Below are positions 25,621-34,930 of a stretch of 64,000 nt of DNA, in pieces. Positions within the stretch are counted from its first letter, which is position 1. The number at the start of each line of letters is the position of its first letter. The position numbers were made by a program, and so were the translations under genes. The stretch covers positions 1,473,433 to 1,537,432 of the forward strand of contig NZ_CP061299.1 of NCBI RefSeq assembly GCF_018687615.1, read 5' to 3'. Under the pieces are notes generated by a model. That model was not told the origin of the DNA and did no database searches. It saw only the letters and a list, made by a program, of their open reading frames with translations. The DNA comes from Polynucleobacter sp. MWH-CaK5. GTDB lineage: Bacteria; Pseudomonadota; Gammaproteobacteria; Burkholderiales; Burkholderiaceae.

Positions 25621-26961
25621 ATGAAAAAAGTTTATATCAAAACCTTCGGTTGTCAGATGAATGAATATGATTCTGACAAGATGGCGGACGTGCTCCACCA
25701 TCACGATGGCATGGTAAAAACTGATACGCCAGAAGATGCAGATTTAATTCTTTTAAATACTTGCTCCGTTCGCGAAAAGGCTCAAGAAAAAGTTTTCTCT
25801 GACTTGGGTCGACTACGTGAATTAAAGTTAAAAAGACCTGAACTGATGATTGGTGTTGGCGGTTGTGTTGCCAGCCAAGAAGGCAAACACATCGTTAACC
25901 GCGCACCTTATGTTGACATTGTGTTTGGTCCACAAACCCTGCACAGACTTCCTGAACTGATTCAGGCACGACAATCAAGCGGCCTATCTCAGGTTGACAT
26001 CAGCTTTCCAGAAATTGAAAAATTTGATAACTTGCCTCCAGCCAAAGTTGAAGGCGGTGCAGCGTATGTATCGATCATGGAAGGCTGCTCTAAATATTGC
26101 AGCTATTGCGTGGTTCCCTACACAAGGGGCGAAGAAGTTTCTAGACCATTTGAAGATGTTCTAACTGAAGTAGCTGGCTTGGCACAACAAGGTGTTCAAG
26201 AGATTCAGTTATTGGGTCAGAACGTGAATGCCTACCGAGGCAGTATTGCTGGATCTAGTGAGATTGCTGACTTTGCGATGCTATTGGAATATGTGGCAGA
26301 AATACCAGGCGTTGAGCGAATTCGTTTCACGACCAGTCATCCTAAAGAATTCACACAACGCTTGATTGATGCGTACACAAAGATTCCTAAGCTTGTGAAC
26401 CATCTGCACTTACCAGTTCAACATGGCTCAGACAGAGTTTTAGCGAACATGAAACGTGGCTACACAATCTTGGAATACAAAAGCATCATCAAAAAGATGA
26501 AAGCTGTGCGTCCCGGCATTTCCATTTCAAGTGACTTCATCGTTGGCTTTCCGGGCGAGACAGAAGAAGATTTTGAGCAACTCATGAAGTTGGTCAAAGA
26601 AGTTAAATTTGATAACAGCTATTGCTTCACTTATAGCGAGCGACCTGGAACCCCTGCCGCCAATCTTGTAGATGACGTTCCATTGGCAGTTAAAAATGAT
26701 CGTCTTAAAAGATTGGTGTCTCAAATTGATCAGCATGTTTTAGAAATTAATCAAAGCATGGTGGGTAAAACTGAGCTTGCCATGGTTGAAAGCATGGCGC
26801 GCGATGGCATTCATCTGCAATGCCGCACAGAAAATGGTCGCGTTGCTCTCATCAACGCTGGATCAGATCAAGCCAAACGCCTGATCGGTAAATTAATGCC
26901 TGTGACATTCACGGAAGCGATGCCGCACTCTTTGCGTGGCGAATTGATGATTCAGGAATGA
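25621..26961 (+). CDS. miaB: tRNA methylthiotransferase MiaB
   Basis: Radical-SAM enzyme that adds the 2-methylthio group to i6A37 in tRNAs reading UNN codons. The 446-residue protein has the auxiliary-cluster cysteines Cys11, Cys48 and Cys82, and the radical-SAM motif CSKYCSYC (Cys156, Cys160, Cys163). A C-terminal TRAM domain (VGKTELAMVESMARDG onward) is present. In many relatives phoH lies between miaB and ybeY; here ybeY follows directly after 7 bp. Confidence 0.97.
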   Translation: MKKVYIKTFGCQMNEYDSDKMADVLHHHDGMVKTDTPEDADLILLNTCSVREKAQEKVFSDLGRLRELKLKRPELMIGVGGCVASQEGKHIVNRAPYVDIVFGPQTLHRLPELIQARQSSGLSQVDISFPEIEKFDNLPPAKVEGGAAYVSIMEGCSKYCSYCVVPYTRGEEVSRPFEDVLTEVAGLAQQGVQEIQLLGQNVNAYRGSIAGSSEIADFAMLLEYVAEIPGVERIRFTTSHPKEFTQRLIDAYTKIPKLVNHLHLPVQHGSDRVLANMKRGYTILEYKSIIKKMKAVRPGISISSDFIVGFPGETEEDFEQLMKLVKEVKFDNSYCFTYSERPGTPAANLVDDVPLAVKNDRLKRLVSQIDQHVLEINQSMVGKTELAMVESMARDGIHLQCRTENGRVALINAGSDQAKRLIGKLMPVTFTEAMPHSLRGELMIQE

Positions 26962-26968
26962 ATAAACA

Positions 26969-27433
26969 ATGAGCCAAGCATTTAAGCTAACACTCGAACT
27001 TCAGTTCGCCAGCGAATCTCTTGAACAAACTTGGTCACCGCTGATCAGCAAGAGAAAAATCGGCAACTGGATTAAAAAAGCTTTGCAACAAGACGCCAGC
27101 ATGACCGTGAGATTTGTTGGCAATGCGGAGAGTAAAAAGTTAAACGCGACGTACCGACACAAAGACTATGCCACCAATATTCTGACTTTTCCCTACGATA
27201 TTGATCCCAATAGCAATGCCCTGAATGCTGACTTAGTGATTTGTCTGCCAGTACTCAAAAAAGAAGCCATGGCTCAAAAAAAATCCATTGAGCAACATTT
27301 GATACATTTGATTGTTCACGGCACACTTCATGCCCAAGGTTTTGATCATGAAGATGAAATTGAAGCTGAAGCAATGGAATCGCTTGAAATCAATATTCTA
27401 AAAAGCCTAAAACAGGCAAACCCTTACTGCTGA
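26969..27433 (+). CDS. ybeY: endoribonuclease YbeY
   Basis: Zinc endoribonuclease for 16S rRNA 3' processing and ribosome quality control. The 154-residue protein carries the HxxxHxxxxxH metal motif HGTLHAQGFDH (His117, His121, His127) and the upstream YATNILTFPY strand. It sits between miaB and corC, the usual order apart from the missing phoH. Confidence 0.95.
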   Translation: MSQAFKLTLELQFASESLEQTWSPLISKRKIGNWIKKALQQDASMTVRFVGNAESKKLNATYRHKDYATNILTFPYDIDPNSNALNADLVICLPVLKKEAMAQKKSIEQHLIHLIVHGTLHAQGFDHEDEIEAEAMESLEINILKSLKQANPYC

Positions 27434-27463
27434 ATTTAAATAAATCAGTTATTCTTACCCATT

Positions 27464-28303
27464 ATGACAACTGAACCCGAGTCGAAAAGCCTCCTAGAAC
27501 GCATCAGCGCATTGCTGACGCCAAGCCCTTCTTCACCATCAGAGCAGCGTCGCGAGCTCCTGGAAACTCTCAAAGAAGCTCAAGCGGATGGCCTCATCGA
27601 TGCAGACGCCTTATCAATGATTGAGGGCGTTTTCCAAGTTAGCGAACTTTCAGCCAGAGATATTCTGATCCCTCGAGCTCAAATCGATTGGATCGATATC
27701 AATGAATCAGTTGAAGACACGATTGCAGAAGTCATCAGAGCAGCACACTCACGATTCCCCGTATACGAAAACAATCGCGATAACGTGATTGGCATTCTGC
27801 TTGCGAAAGACTTGCTGCGTCATTCTCAAGAAGAAGACTTTCAATTGCGCGACTGGTTAAGACCAGCGGTATTTATTCCTGAATCAAAACGCTTGAGTGT
27901 TCTTTTGAAAGATTTCAGAGAACACCGCAACCACATTGCCATCGTTGTTGATGAATACGGTGGCGTTGCAGGTTTAGTCACCATTGAAGACGTGCTAGAA
28001 CAAATTGTGGGTGACATTGAAGATGAACATGACACCGATGACATCGAAGACAACATCATCAATGTCAGCGAAACGAAGTTCAGAATCCGTGGCATCACCG
28101 AATTAGATCAAGTCAATAAAGCCTTAGGAACCAGCTTTGCCGATCAAGACAATGACACCCTTGCTGGGTTCATCTTGAAAAACTTGGGCAGAGTTCCACA
28201 CAAAGGTGAATCCATCACGATTGGAAACATTCTTTTTGAGGTTCAACGAGCCGATGCCAGACAAGTGCACGTTTTATTAGCCACCAAATTAGAAATTGAT
28301 TAA
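27464..28303 (+). CDS. corC: CorC-type protein with tandem CBS domains
   Basis: A 279-residue soluble protein: an N-terminal region (LLETLKEAQADGLIDADAL), two CBS domains (ARDILIPRAQIDWIDI and VFIPESKRLSVLLKDF onward, with HIAIVVDEYGGVAGLVTIED), and a C-terminal CorC/HlyC domain (FRIRGITELDQVNKALGTSF). E. coli CorC is linked to magnesium and cobalt efflux. It lacks the DUF21 membrane domain, as is normal for this branch. It overlaps lnt by 8 bp. Confidence 0.92.
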   Translation: MTTEPESKSLLERISALLTPSPSSPSEQRRELLETLKEAQADGLIDADALSMIEGVFQVSELSARDILIPRAQIDWIDINESVEDTIAEVIRAAHSRFPVYENNRDNVIGILLAKDLLRHSQEEDFQLRDWLRPAVFIPESKRLSVLLKDFREHRNHIAIVVDEYGGVAGLVTIEDVLEQIVGDIEDEHDTDDIEDNIINVSETKFRIRGITELDQVNKALGTSFADQDNDTLAGFILKNLGRVPHKGESITIGNILFEVQRADARQVHVLLATKLEID

Positions 28304-29750
28304 AGCCTTACTTTTTTTCCTTCTAGGAAGTGTCTGCGCTTGGTTGATTGAGTTGCCTTTTGGCGGCTGGTTTTTAATCCTTGGTTTAGCGCTTTATATC
28401 CACTTTATATTTAAAGAGCAAAGAGCTTTTCTTTTTGGCTGGCTGTTTGGCCTAGGTTATTTCTGCAATGCACTTTGGTGGCTTTTTATCAGCCTTCATG
28501 ACGTAGGAAAAATCGCTGCGCCCATTTCTGTTCTAGCGGTCATTGCCCTCTCAGCATATTTGGCATTATTTACAGCAACTGCGATCAAGCTGGTCCACCA
28601 ATTTCATTCGTCTGCGGCCAGAGTTCTAGGGCTTGCTAGTTCATGGGCCATCATGGAATGGGCCAGAGGACAATTATTCACGGGCTTTCCTTGGGCAGGT
28701 CTTGCTGAGTCGCAAGTGGATGGTCCATTCTTTGCGTGGGCAACACTTTTGGGCGGCCTGGCATGCACCTGGTTTTGCGTTGGTTTAGCAGGCTACCTCA
28801 GTCAAGGCAAACACAACTTATTCACCAAGCTTGTTGCGTCCATCACCATCATTTCAGCCAGTCATGCTTTGGCCTTGATTTCATTCACCGAACCGATTGG
28901 TAGGCCGATTGATGTGACTTTGATTCAGGGTAATTTTGAGCAATCACTTAAATTCAACCCTGAATACATCCAGCAACAAATTAACTTTTATTCCAATGCC
29001 ATCAAGAGCAGTGATAGCCATTTAGTGGTTGCGCCAGAAACAGCCTTTCCTTTACCGCTCAAGATGATTCCACAAGAAGTCATTTCAGAGATCAAGCCAA
29101 ACACGGCAAAAAAGAATGTGATTCTTGGGGCGGTCAGTACAGGTCAATCTGGCTTACCAACAAACTCAGCGATTGCTTTGAATCAAGGTAACTTGATTTA
29201 TCAATACGATAAAAGTCACTTGGTTCCATTTGGGGAATTCATCCCATGGGGTTTCCAATGGTTCATAGACTTATTCAAAGTCCCTCTGGGGAACTTCGAT
29301 CGTGGCTCAGCAACCCAGACGCCATACATTCTTGAACAGGGCATCGACCAAATTGCCATTGGTCTGATGATTTGCTACGAGGATGTTTTTGGTGGTGAGT
29401 TGGCCAAGAGACAAAGAAATTCATCACTGGAACATCATCTGTGGATTAACTTAACAAATCTAGCCTGGTTTGGAGATAGCCAAGCGCCAGAGCAACAACT
29501 CAGATTGGCTCGCCTAAGATCCATTGAAACTGGCATTCCCACCTTGCGAGCAACGAACACCGGGGTCACAGCCGTGATCAATTCTCAAGGTCAGGTTGTC
29601 TATGAATTACCGAAATTTCAACAAGCCACTCTCAAAGCCAGCGTGCAAGCCTATTCAGGTAAAACACCCTATGTATGGCTGGGAGATTTTCCAATTTTGA
29701 TCATTAGTGGTCTTTTGCTTATATTTGCTTGGTATCAAAACAAAAAATAA
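28296..29750 (+). CDS. lnt: apolipoprotein N-acyltransferase Lnt
   Basis: Adds the third acyl chain to lipoproteins at the inner membrane. The 484-residue protein has N-terminal membrane helices to about residue 195, then a nitrilase-like domain. The catalytic triad is visible: Glu248 (VVAPETAFP), Lys306 (YDKSHLVPFGEF) and Cys360 (GLMICYEDVFG). The start appears to be TTG at 28296, inside the end of corC; no later start preserves the first helix. It is slightly shorter than E. coli Lnt (512 aa). Confidence 0.95.
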   Translation: MIKALLFFLLGSVCAWLIELPFGGWFLILGLALYIHFIFKEQRAFLFGWLFGLGYFCNALWWLFISLHDVGKIAAPISVLAVIALSAYLALFTATAIKLVHQFHSSAARVLGLASSWAIMEWARGQLFTGFPWAGLAESQVDGPFFAWATLLGGLACTWFCVGLAGYLSQGKHNLFTKLVASITIISASHALALISFTEPIGRPIDVTLIQGNFEQSLKFNPEYIQQQINFYSNAIKSSDSHLVVAPETAFPLPLKMIPQEVISEIKPNTAKKNVILGAVSTGQSGLPTNSAIALNQGNLIYQYDKSHLVPFGEFIPWGFQWFIDLFKVPLGNFDRGSATQTPYILEQGIDQIAIGLMICYEDVFGGELAKRQRNSSLEHHLWINLTNLAWFGDSQAPEQQLRLARLRSIETGIPTLRATNTGVTAVINSQGQVVYELPKFQQATLKASVQAYSGKTPYVWLGDFPILIISGLLLIFAWYQNKK

Positions 29751-29801
29751 GGTAATTTCCCCCAAGAAAGGTAAAATCTACGGGTTCAGGAAACCTAATA
29801 T

Positions 29802-30701
29802 ATGCTTACCTTTCAGCAAGTTATTCTTACTCTTCAAAATTACTGGGACCAACAAGGTTGCGCCCTTCTTCAGCCCGTCGACCTAGAGGTTGGCGCCGGC
29901 ACATCGCATACAGCGACATTTTTGAGAGCCATCGGCCCAGAACCATGGAAGGCTGCTTACGTACAACCATCACGCCGCCCAAAAGACGGTCGCTATGGTG
30001 AAAACCCAAATCGTTTGCAACACTACTACCAATACCAAGTAGTGTTAAAGCCAGCCCCTGAAAATATTTTAGATTTGTATCTTGGTAGCTTAGAAGCTTT
30101 AGGCTTAGACCTAAAACAAAATGACATTCGCTTTGTTGAAGACGACTGGGAAAACCCAACGCTGGGTGCCTGGGGTCTAGGTTGGGAAGTTTGGCTCAAT
30201 GGCATGGAAGTCACACAGTTCACTTACTTTCAACAAGTGGGCGGCATCGACTGCAAACCAATTTTGGGTGAAATCACTTATGGCTTAGAACGCTTGGCCA
30301 TGTATTTGCAAAAAGTTGAAAACGTTTACGACTTGGTCTGGACCGAAGGCGTTAGTTACGGCGACGTCTACCATCAGAACGAAGTTGAGCAATCAACCTA
30401 CAACTTTGAATACTCAAATGCAGATTTGTTATTCCAGCAATTCACCAATTACGAAAGTGAAGCCAAGCGCTTGATGGAAATTCCTTTGGCCCTGCCTGCT
30501 TATGAAATGGTTTTAAAGGCAGCTCACACATTTAACTTGTTAGATGCTCGCGGCGCAATTTCTGTCACAGAGCGCGCAGCTTATATCGGACGTATTCGTA
30601 ACTTATCTCGCAGCGTTGCACAGGCTTACTTCGAGTCTAGAGAAAAATTGGGATTCCCGATGTGTCAACCGATGAATCAAAAATCAGGAGGTGCAAAATG
30701 A
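29802..30701 (+). CDS. glyQ: glycyl-tRNA synthetase alpha subunit
   Basis: Catalytic subunit of the tetrameric class IIc GlyRS. The 299-residue protein begins MLTFQQVILTLQNYWDQQGC, with QPVDLEVGAGTSHTATFLRA, YVQPSRRPKDGRYGENPNR and EVTQFTYFQQVGG, which are diagnostic. Its stop overlaps the glyS ATG (ATGA). Confidence 0.98.
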   Translation: MLTFQQVILTLQNYWDQQGCALLQPVDLEVGAGTSHTATFLRAIGPEPWKAAYVQPSRRPKDGRYGENPNRLQHYYQYQVVLKPAPENILDLYLGSLEALGLDLKQNDIRFVEDDWENPTLGAWGLGWEVWLNGMEVTQFTYFQQVGGIDCKPILGEITYGLERLAMYLQKVENVYDLVWTEGVSYGDVYHQNEVEQSTYNFEYSNADLLFQQFTNYESEAKRLMEIPLALPAYEMVLKAAHTFNLLDARGAISVTERAAYIGRIRNLSRSVAQAYFESREKLGFPMCQPMNQKSGGAK

Positions 30702-32833
30702 GCCACACTCCATTGATCATTGAGTTATTCACAGAAGAACTTCCACCAAAGGCTTTAAAGAAGTTTGGTCAGAGTTTTTCTGAAAGCATTGAGCAATCAC
30801 TGAACGCTCAAGGTTTGTTGGGCGCTAGCAGTGTGACCACCAGCTATGCCACACCACGCAGACTGGCTGTTCACCTATCAGATGTTCTAGCAAAAGCACC
30901 TAAGCGCCAAGTCAAAGAAAAATTATTGCCCGTGTCCATTGCACTCGACGCTGATGGAAAAGCAACAGCACCTCTATTAAAAAAGCTCGCTGCTTTGGGT
31001 CACCCTGATATCAGCTTAGATCAATTAGAAAGACAGGGCAGCGATAAATCAGAAACTTTTTACTTGAATGTTGAAGTCACTGGTCAAACATTGACTGCTG
31101 GATTACAGACTGCTTTAGAGCAAGCCATTAGCAAGCTGCCAATTCCCAAATTGATGCGCTATCAAATCGCACCAGGCACTGCTCAAGTCAAAGATGTTGA
31201 ATTTGTGCGTCCTGCTCATGGCTTGGTGGCCATGCATGGTGCAGATCTCATCAATATTCAAGCTTTGGGCTTAAAAGCTCACAACACGACTTTGGGTCAT
31301 CGCTTTTTATCCAATGGCACCTTGACGATCAAACATGCTGACGAGTACGCTAAAACTCTAGAAACATCTGGCAAAGTCATTGCAAGCTACAGCGATCGCA
31401 TTGAAAAGATCCGCGAATCATTGCTCAAAGCTTCGAATGGTCATTCTGTGCTGATGCCAGAATCTCTTTTAGAAGAAGTTTGCTCATTGGTTGAGTGGCC
31501 AGTTGTTTACACCTGCGAGTTTGAAAAAGAATTCTTGGAAGTTCCTCAAGAGTGCTTGATTCTGACCATGCAGACGAATCAAAAATACTTTGCAATGACC
31601 GACAAGAACGGTAAGCTGGTCAATCAATTTTTGATTGTGTCAAACATTGAAACATCAACTCCCGAAGCCATCATCTCCGGTAACGAACGCGTGGTGAGAC
31701 CTCGTTTGGCCGATGCAAAATTCTTCTACGAACAAGATCGCAAGAAAACCTTGTTTGAGCGCACAGCTCTTTTATCTAAAGTTGTTTATCACAACAAATT
31801 AGGCACTCAATTAGAAAGAACTGAAAGAGTTGCCAAAATTGCTGAAGCGATTGGCAATGAACTTAAAAAGCATGAAGCCTCTATTGACGTGAGCTTGGCT
31901 ATCCGTGCCGCTCAGCTAGCAAAAGCAGATTTATTGACCGATATGGTTGGCGAGTTCCCGGAGCTGCAAGGGATCATGGGTCGCTATTACGCATTGAACG
32001 ACAAAGAGTACCCTGATGTGGCCGCAGCCTGTATGGAACACTATGCGCCAAGATTTGCAGGAGATGCGCTACCGGTCACTGATACGGGCACCATCTTGGC
32101 TCTTGCCGATAAATTAGAAACTCTAGTGGGTATCTGGGGCATTGGTTTGGCACCAACTGGTGAAAAAGACCCATTTGCTTTGCGTCGCCACGCCTTGGGT
32201 ATCTGCAGAATTCTTTTAGAGAAGAAACTGCCTCTGAATATCCGTGATGTACTGCAAGCCACCATCAAACAATTCTCCCAAGAAGAAGTTCATCAAAACT
32301 CTTCAGTTGATGTGATCCATGGCTTTATCTTGGATCGTCTAAGAGCCTATCTAAAAGATCAGCAGTGGGATGGCAAGAATTACTCAACCAATGAGGTTGA
32401 ATCTGTTGTCAGTCAGTTGCCTGTTGTTTTTGGTGATGTTCTTGAAAGACTGAAAGCTGTGAGATTGTTCAGTGCTTTAGATGAGTCAACAGCTCTAGCA
32501 GCCGCCAATAAACGAATTGGAAACATCCTGAAGAAGGTTGATTTCAAGATACCTGATAGCGTTGATAACAATCTACTCACTTTGGATGCTGAGAAATCTT
32601 TGGCCAAAGCACTGGATCAAATTCTTCCACAGGTGAATCAGTCCTTTAAAAACGGTCAATTCACAGAAGCTCTACAAGCTTTTGCTACTTTGAGAGTCGA
32701 GGTTGATAACTTCTTTAACGATGTCATGGTGATGGATCCTGACACCAAGTTAAGAGACAACCGCTTGGCTTTGCTAGCAAAAATGCATGGTCTCATGAAT
32801 CAAGTTGCTGATATTGGCAAATTAGCCAGCTAA
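30698..32833 (+). CDS. glyS: glycyl-tRNA synthetase beta subunit
   Basis: tRNA-binding and HD-domain subunit of GlyRS (711 aa). I start at the ATG at 30698 (MSHTPLIIELFTEELPPKAL), which overlaps the glyQ stop. The frame from 30662 adds 12 residues inside glyQ and is unlikely. Typical segments include ATPRRLAVHLSDV, MQTNQKYFAMTDKNGKL and the HD region ARRHALGICRILLE-like stretch (as LRRHALGICRILLE). A C-terminal anticodon-binding region ends the protein. Confidence 0.97.
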   Translation: MSHTPLIIELFTEELPPKALKKFGQSFSESIEQSLNAQGLLGASSVTTSYATPRRLAVHLSDVLAKAPKRQVKEKLLPVSIALDADGKATAPLLKKLAALGHPDISLDQLERQGSDKSETFYLNVEVTGQTLTAGLQTALEQAISKLPIPKLMRYQIAPGTAQVKDVEFVRPAHGLVAMHGADLINIQALGLKAHNTTLGHRFLSNGTLTIKHADEYAKTLETSGKVIASYSDRIEKIRESLLKASNGHSVLMPESLLEEVCSLVEWPVVYTCEFEKEFLEVPQECLILTMQTNQKYFAMTDKNGKLVNQFLIVSNIETSTPEAIISGNERVVRPRLADAKFFYEQDRKKTLFERTALLSKVVYHNKLGTQLERTERVAKIAEAIGNELKKHEASIDVSLAIRAAQLAKADLLTDMVGEFPELQGIMGRYYALNDKEYPDVAAACMEHYAPRFAGDALPVTDTGTILALADKLETLVGIWGIGLAPTGEKDPFALRRHALGICRILLEKKLPLNIRDVLQATIKQFSQEEVHQNSSVDVIHGFILDRLRAYLKDQQWDGKNYSTNEVESVVSQLPVVFGDVLERLKAVRLFSALDESTALAAANKRIGNILKKVDFKIPDSVDNNLLTLDAEKSLAKALDQILPQVNQSFKNGQFTEALQAFATLRVEVDNFFNDVMVMDPDTKLRDNRLALLAKMHGLMNQVADIGKLAS

Positions 32834-32834
32834 T

Positions 32835-33395
32835 ATGCCTCAAAAGATAACCCATTCGAAGTTGGTGATTTTGGATAGAGATGGCGTCATTAACCATGAC
32901 AGTGATCACTACATCAAATCACCCGATGAATGGGAACCAATCCCAGGCAGCCTAGAAGCCATCGCCAAGCTTAATCAAGCTGGGTACCACATAGCAGTTG
33001 CAACGAACCAATCTGGCATTGGTCGCGGTCTCTATGACATGGATACCTTGAACGCCATTCATATGAAATTTCACCGTCTCTTGGCAAAAGTCGGCGGGCA
33101 TGTTGACGCCATTTTCTTTTGCCCACACACAGACGCTGATGGCTGTCATTGCAGAAAACCTCTACCAGGCATGATTGAACAAATTTCACAGCGTTATGGG
33201 GTTCCAATCAAAGGCGTGCCCATCGTTGGTGACAGCGTCAGAGATTTGGTTGCAGGAGTGAGCGTTGGTGCTGAACCGCACCTTGTTCTAACTGGTAAAG
33301 GTGAGAAAGCACGTGCCAGCGGCGAACTTCCGCCCTACACCGCGATCCATCAAGATTTAATGGCTTTTGTTAATCACTTCATCGGACGAACATGA
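32835..33395 (+). CDS. gmhB: D-glycero-beta-D-manno-heptose 1,7-bisphosphate 7-phosphatase
   Basis: HAD phosphatase in ADP-L-glycero-D-manno-heptose synthesis for LPS. The 186-residue protein has the nucleophile motif DRDGVIN (Asp14, Asp16), ATNQSGIGRGLY, and a zinc loop CPHTDADGCHC (Cys96, His98, Cys104, Cys106), which is diagnostic of GmhB. GDSVRDLVAG forms the last HAD motif. It overlaps plsC by 4 bp. waaF at 9576 uses the end product of this pathway. Confidence 0.94.
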   Translation: MPQKITHSKLVILDRDGVINHDSDHYIKSPDEWEPIPGSLEAIAKLNQAGYHIAVATNQSGIGRGLYDMDTLNAIHMKFHRLLAKVGGHVDAIFFCPHTDADGCHCRKPLPGMIEQISQRYGVPIKGVPIVGDSVRDLVAGVSVGAEPHLVLTGKGEKARASGELPPYTAIHQDLMAFVNHFIGRT

Positions 33396-34144
33396 TTTTT
33401 ATCAGATCTCTGATTTTTTTCTTGGCCATGCTGCTCATCACACCAGTGTATGCCGTGGCTTGTTTAATCGTCTTTCCAGTTGTTAACGCCTCAACTCGCT
33501 ATGAGTTTGTGAAAGGTTGGAACATCACCATCACTTATTTAGCAAAAGTGATTTGCAAGATTGAATACGAAATCATTGGTCTAGAAAATATGAAAGCCGT
33601 TTTAGATCAACCGGCAATCATCCTATCGAAGCACCAATCTGCTTGGGAGACCATCTCCTTTATCGCTTTATTCCCAAAACAATTGTGTTTTGTATTCAAG
33701 CGCGAACTTCTTTGGATTCCATTTTTTGGTTGGGCTTTGGCTTTATTGCGCATGATTCACATCAATCGCTCCAAAACCTCTGCAGCTTCCCAATCGATTG
33801 CCAGTCAGGGTAAGAAATATTTAGCCCAAGGCATCTGGATCATTATTTTTCCTGAAGGCACCAGAACAAAACCAGGCGCAAACACCAACTATCGCAAAGG
33901 CGGGGCTCGATTAGCAAGCGCCACCAAGGCTTGGGTGATTCCTGTGGCACACAATGCAGGACAGGTGTGGCCAAGAAATAGCTTTCTAAAGTATCCAGGA
34001 AAAATCACTGTCTCAATTGGACCAGCCATCACTTCTGAAAATAAATCAGCTGAAGAATTACATCAACAAACTGAACGGTGGATTGAAGCTGAAATGCGCG
34101 TGATTGATGCGCCAGCTTATAAAACCAAGCAATTAATGCGCTAG
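33392..34144 (+). CDS. plsC: 1-acyl-sn-glycerol-3-phosphate acyltransferase
   Basis: Acylates lysophosphatidic acid to phosphatidic acid at the inner membrane. The 250-residue protein has an N-terminal hydrophobic segment (SLIFFLAMLLITPVYAVACL) and acyltransferase motifs KHQSAWET (His81) and FPEGTR (153-158). The usual HX4D block reads HX4E here (Glu86), a variant I associate with this lineage. It follows gmhB with a 4-bp overlap and overlaps the convergent rsmA gene by 12 bp at the 3' end. Confidence 0.92.
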   Translation: MIFIRSLIFFLAMLLITPVYAVACLIVFPVVNASTRYEFVKGWNITITYLAKVICKIEYEIIGLENMKAVLDQPAIILSKHQSAWETISFIALFPKQLCFVFKRELLWIPFFGWALALLRMIHINRSKTSAASQSIASQGKKYLAQGIWIIIFPEGTRTKPGANTNYRKGGARLASATKAWVIPVAHNAGQVWPRNSFLKYPGKITVSIGPAITSENKSAEELHQQTERWIEAEMRVIDAPAYKTKQLMR

Positions 34145-34930
34145 CTGGCGAGCCCAGCTAATGTAGTCCTCAACTGAGATATCTTGGGCGCGCAGCCCTA
34201 AAACATCATCGCTTAGCTTCAAGACATCTTTGATGCTGACAAGATTATTTCTCAATACTTTTCTTCTTTGCGCAAAAGCCATAGAAACAACTCGCTCCAG
34301 TGACTCATACTCCTTGGCAGTCAAATGGATATCTTTCCTTGGAATCATTTTCACAATGGCTGAATTTACTTTGGGCGGTGGATCAAAGCATTCAGGAGGC
34401 ACATCTAGAACATTCTCCATGTGATATTTTGACTGCAACATCACTGATAGTCGCCCATATTCTGAATCACCATGCTGCGCAGCCATCCGCTCCACCACTT
34501 CAGCTTGCAACATAAAAACTTGTTCATCAACATCCGCCACGGCAGACATTAAATGAAAAAGTAGCGGCGAAGAAATATTGTAAGGAAGATTGCCCACAAT
34601 TTTGACGCGCGCTTCAGGTGCATTTTTTTGAAGCAAGGCCCTTTGCTCTTTGGCCCACGTTTGGAAGTCAAATTTCAGAGCATCAGATTCATGAACTTGA
34701 AGTTTCTGAATCGCTTGGTTTTTCCAAAACTTAACCAAATCTCTATCAAGCTCAACCACTGCCATGGCATCCAAGCAATTGAGCAAAGGCTTTGTCATGG
34801 CACCCAATCCAGGGCCAATTTCAATTAATGCATCTTGCGGTTGTGGATCAATGGCTTTGATGATGAGATGAATCATCCCGCTATCAACCAAAAAGTGCTG
34901 TCCAAAGCGTTTGCGAGCTTGATGTGCCAC
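34133..34930 (-). CDS. rsmA: 16S rRNA dimethyladenosine transferase RsmA (KsgA)
   Basis: Dimethylates A1518 and A1519 of 16S rRNA late in 30S assembly. The 265-residue protein opens HQARKRFGQHFLVD, with the SAM motif LIEIGPGLGAMTKPLL and the catalytic NLPYNISSPLLFHL. The C-terminal domain includes FAQRRKVLRNNL. The ATG overlaps the pdxA stop by one base. The order lptD-surA-pdxA-rsmA is the classic proteobacterial one. Confidence 0.97.
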   Translation of the reverse strand: MAHQARKRFGQHFLVDSGMIHLIIKAIDPQPQDALIEIGPGLGAMTKPLLNCLDAMAVVELDRDLVKFWKNQAIQKLQVHESDALKFDFQTWAKEQRALLQKNAPEARVKIVGNLPYNISSPLLFHLMSAVADVDEQVFMLQAEVVERMAAQHGDSEYGRLSVMLQSKYHMENVLDVPPECFDPPPKVNSAIVKMIPRKDIHLTAKEYESLERVVSMAFAQRRKVLRNNLVSIKDVLKLSDDVLGLRAQDISVEDYISWARQLAH

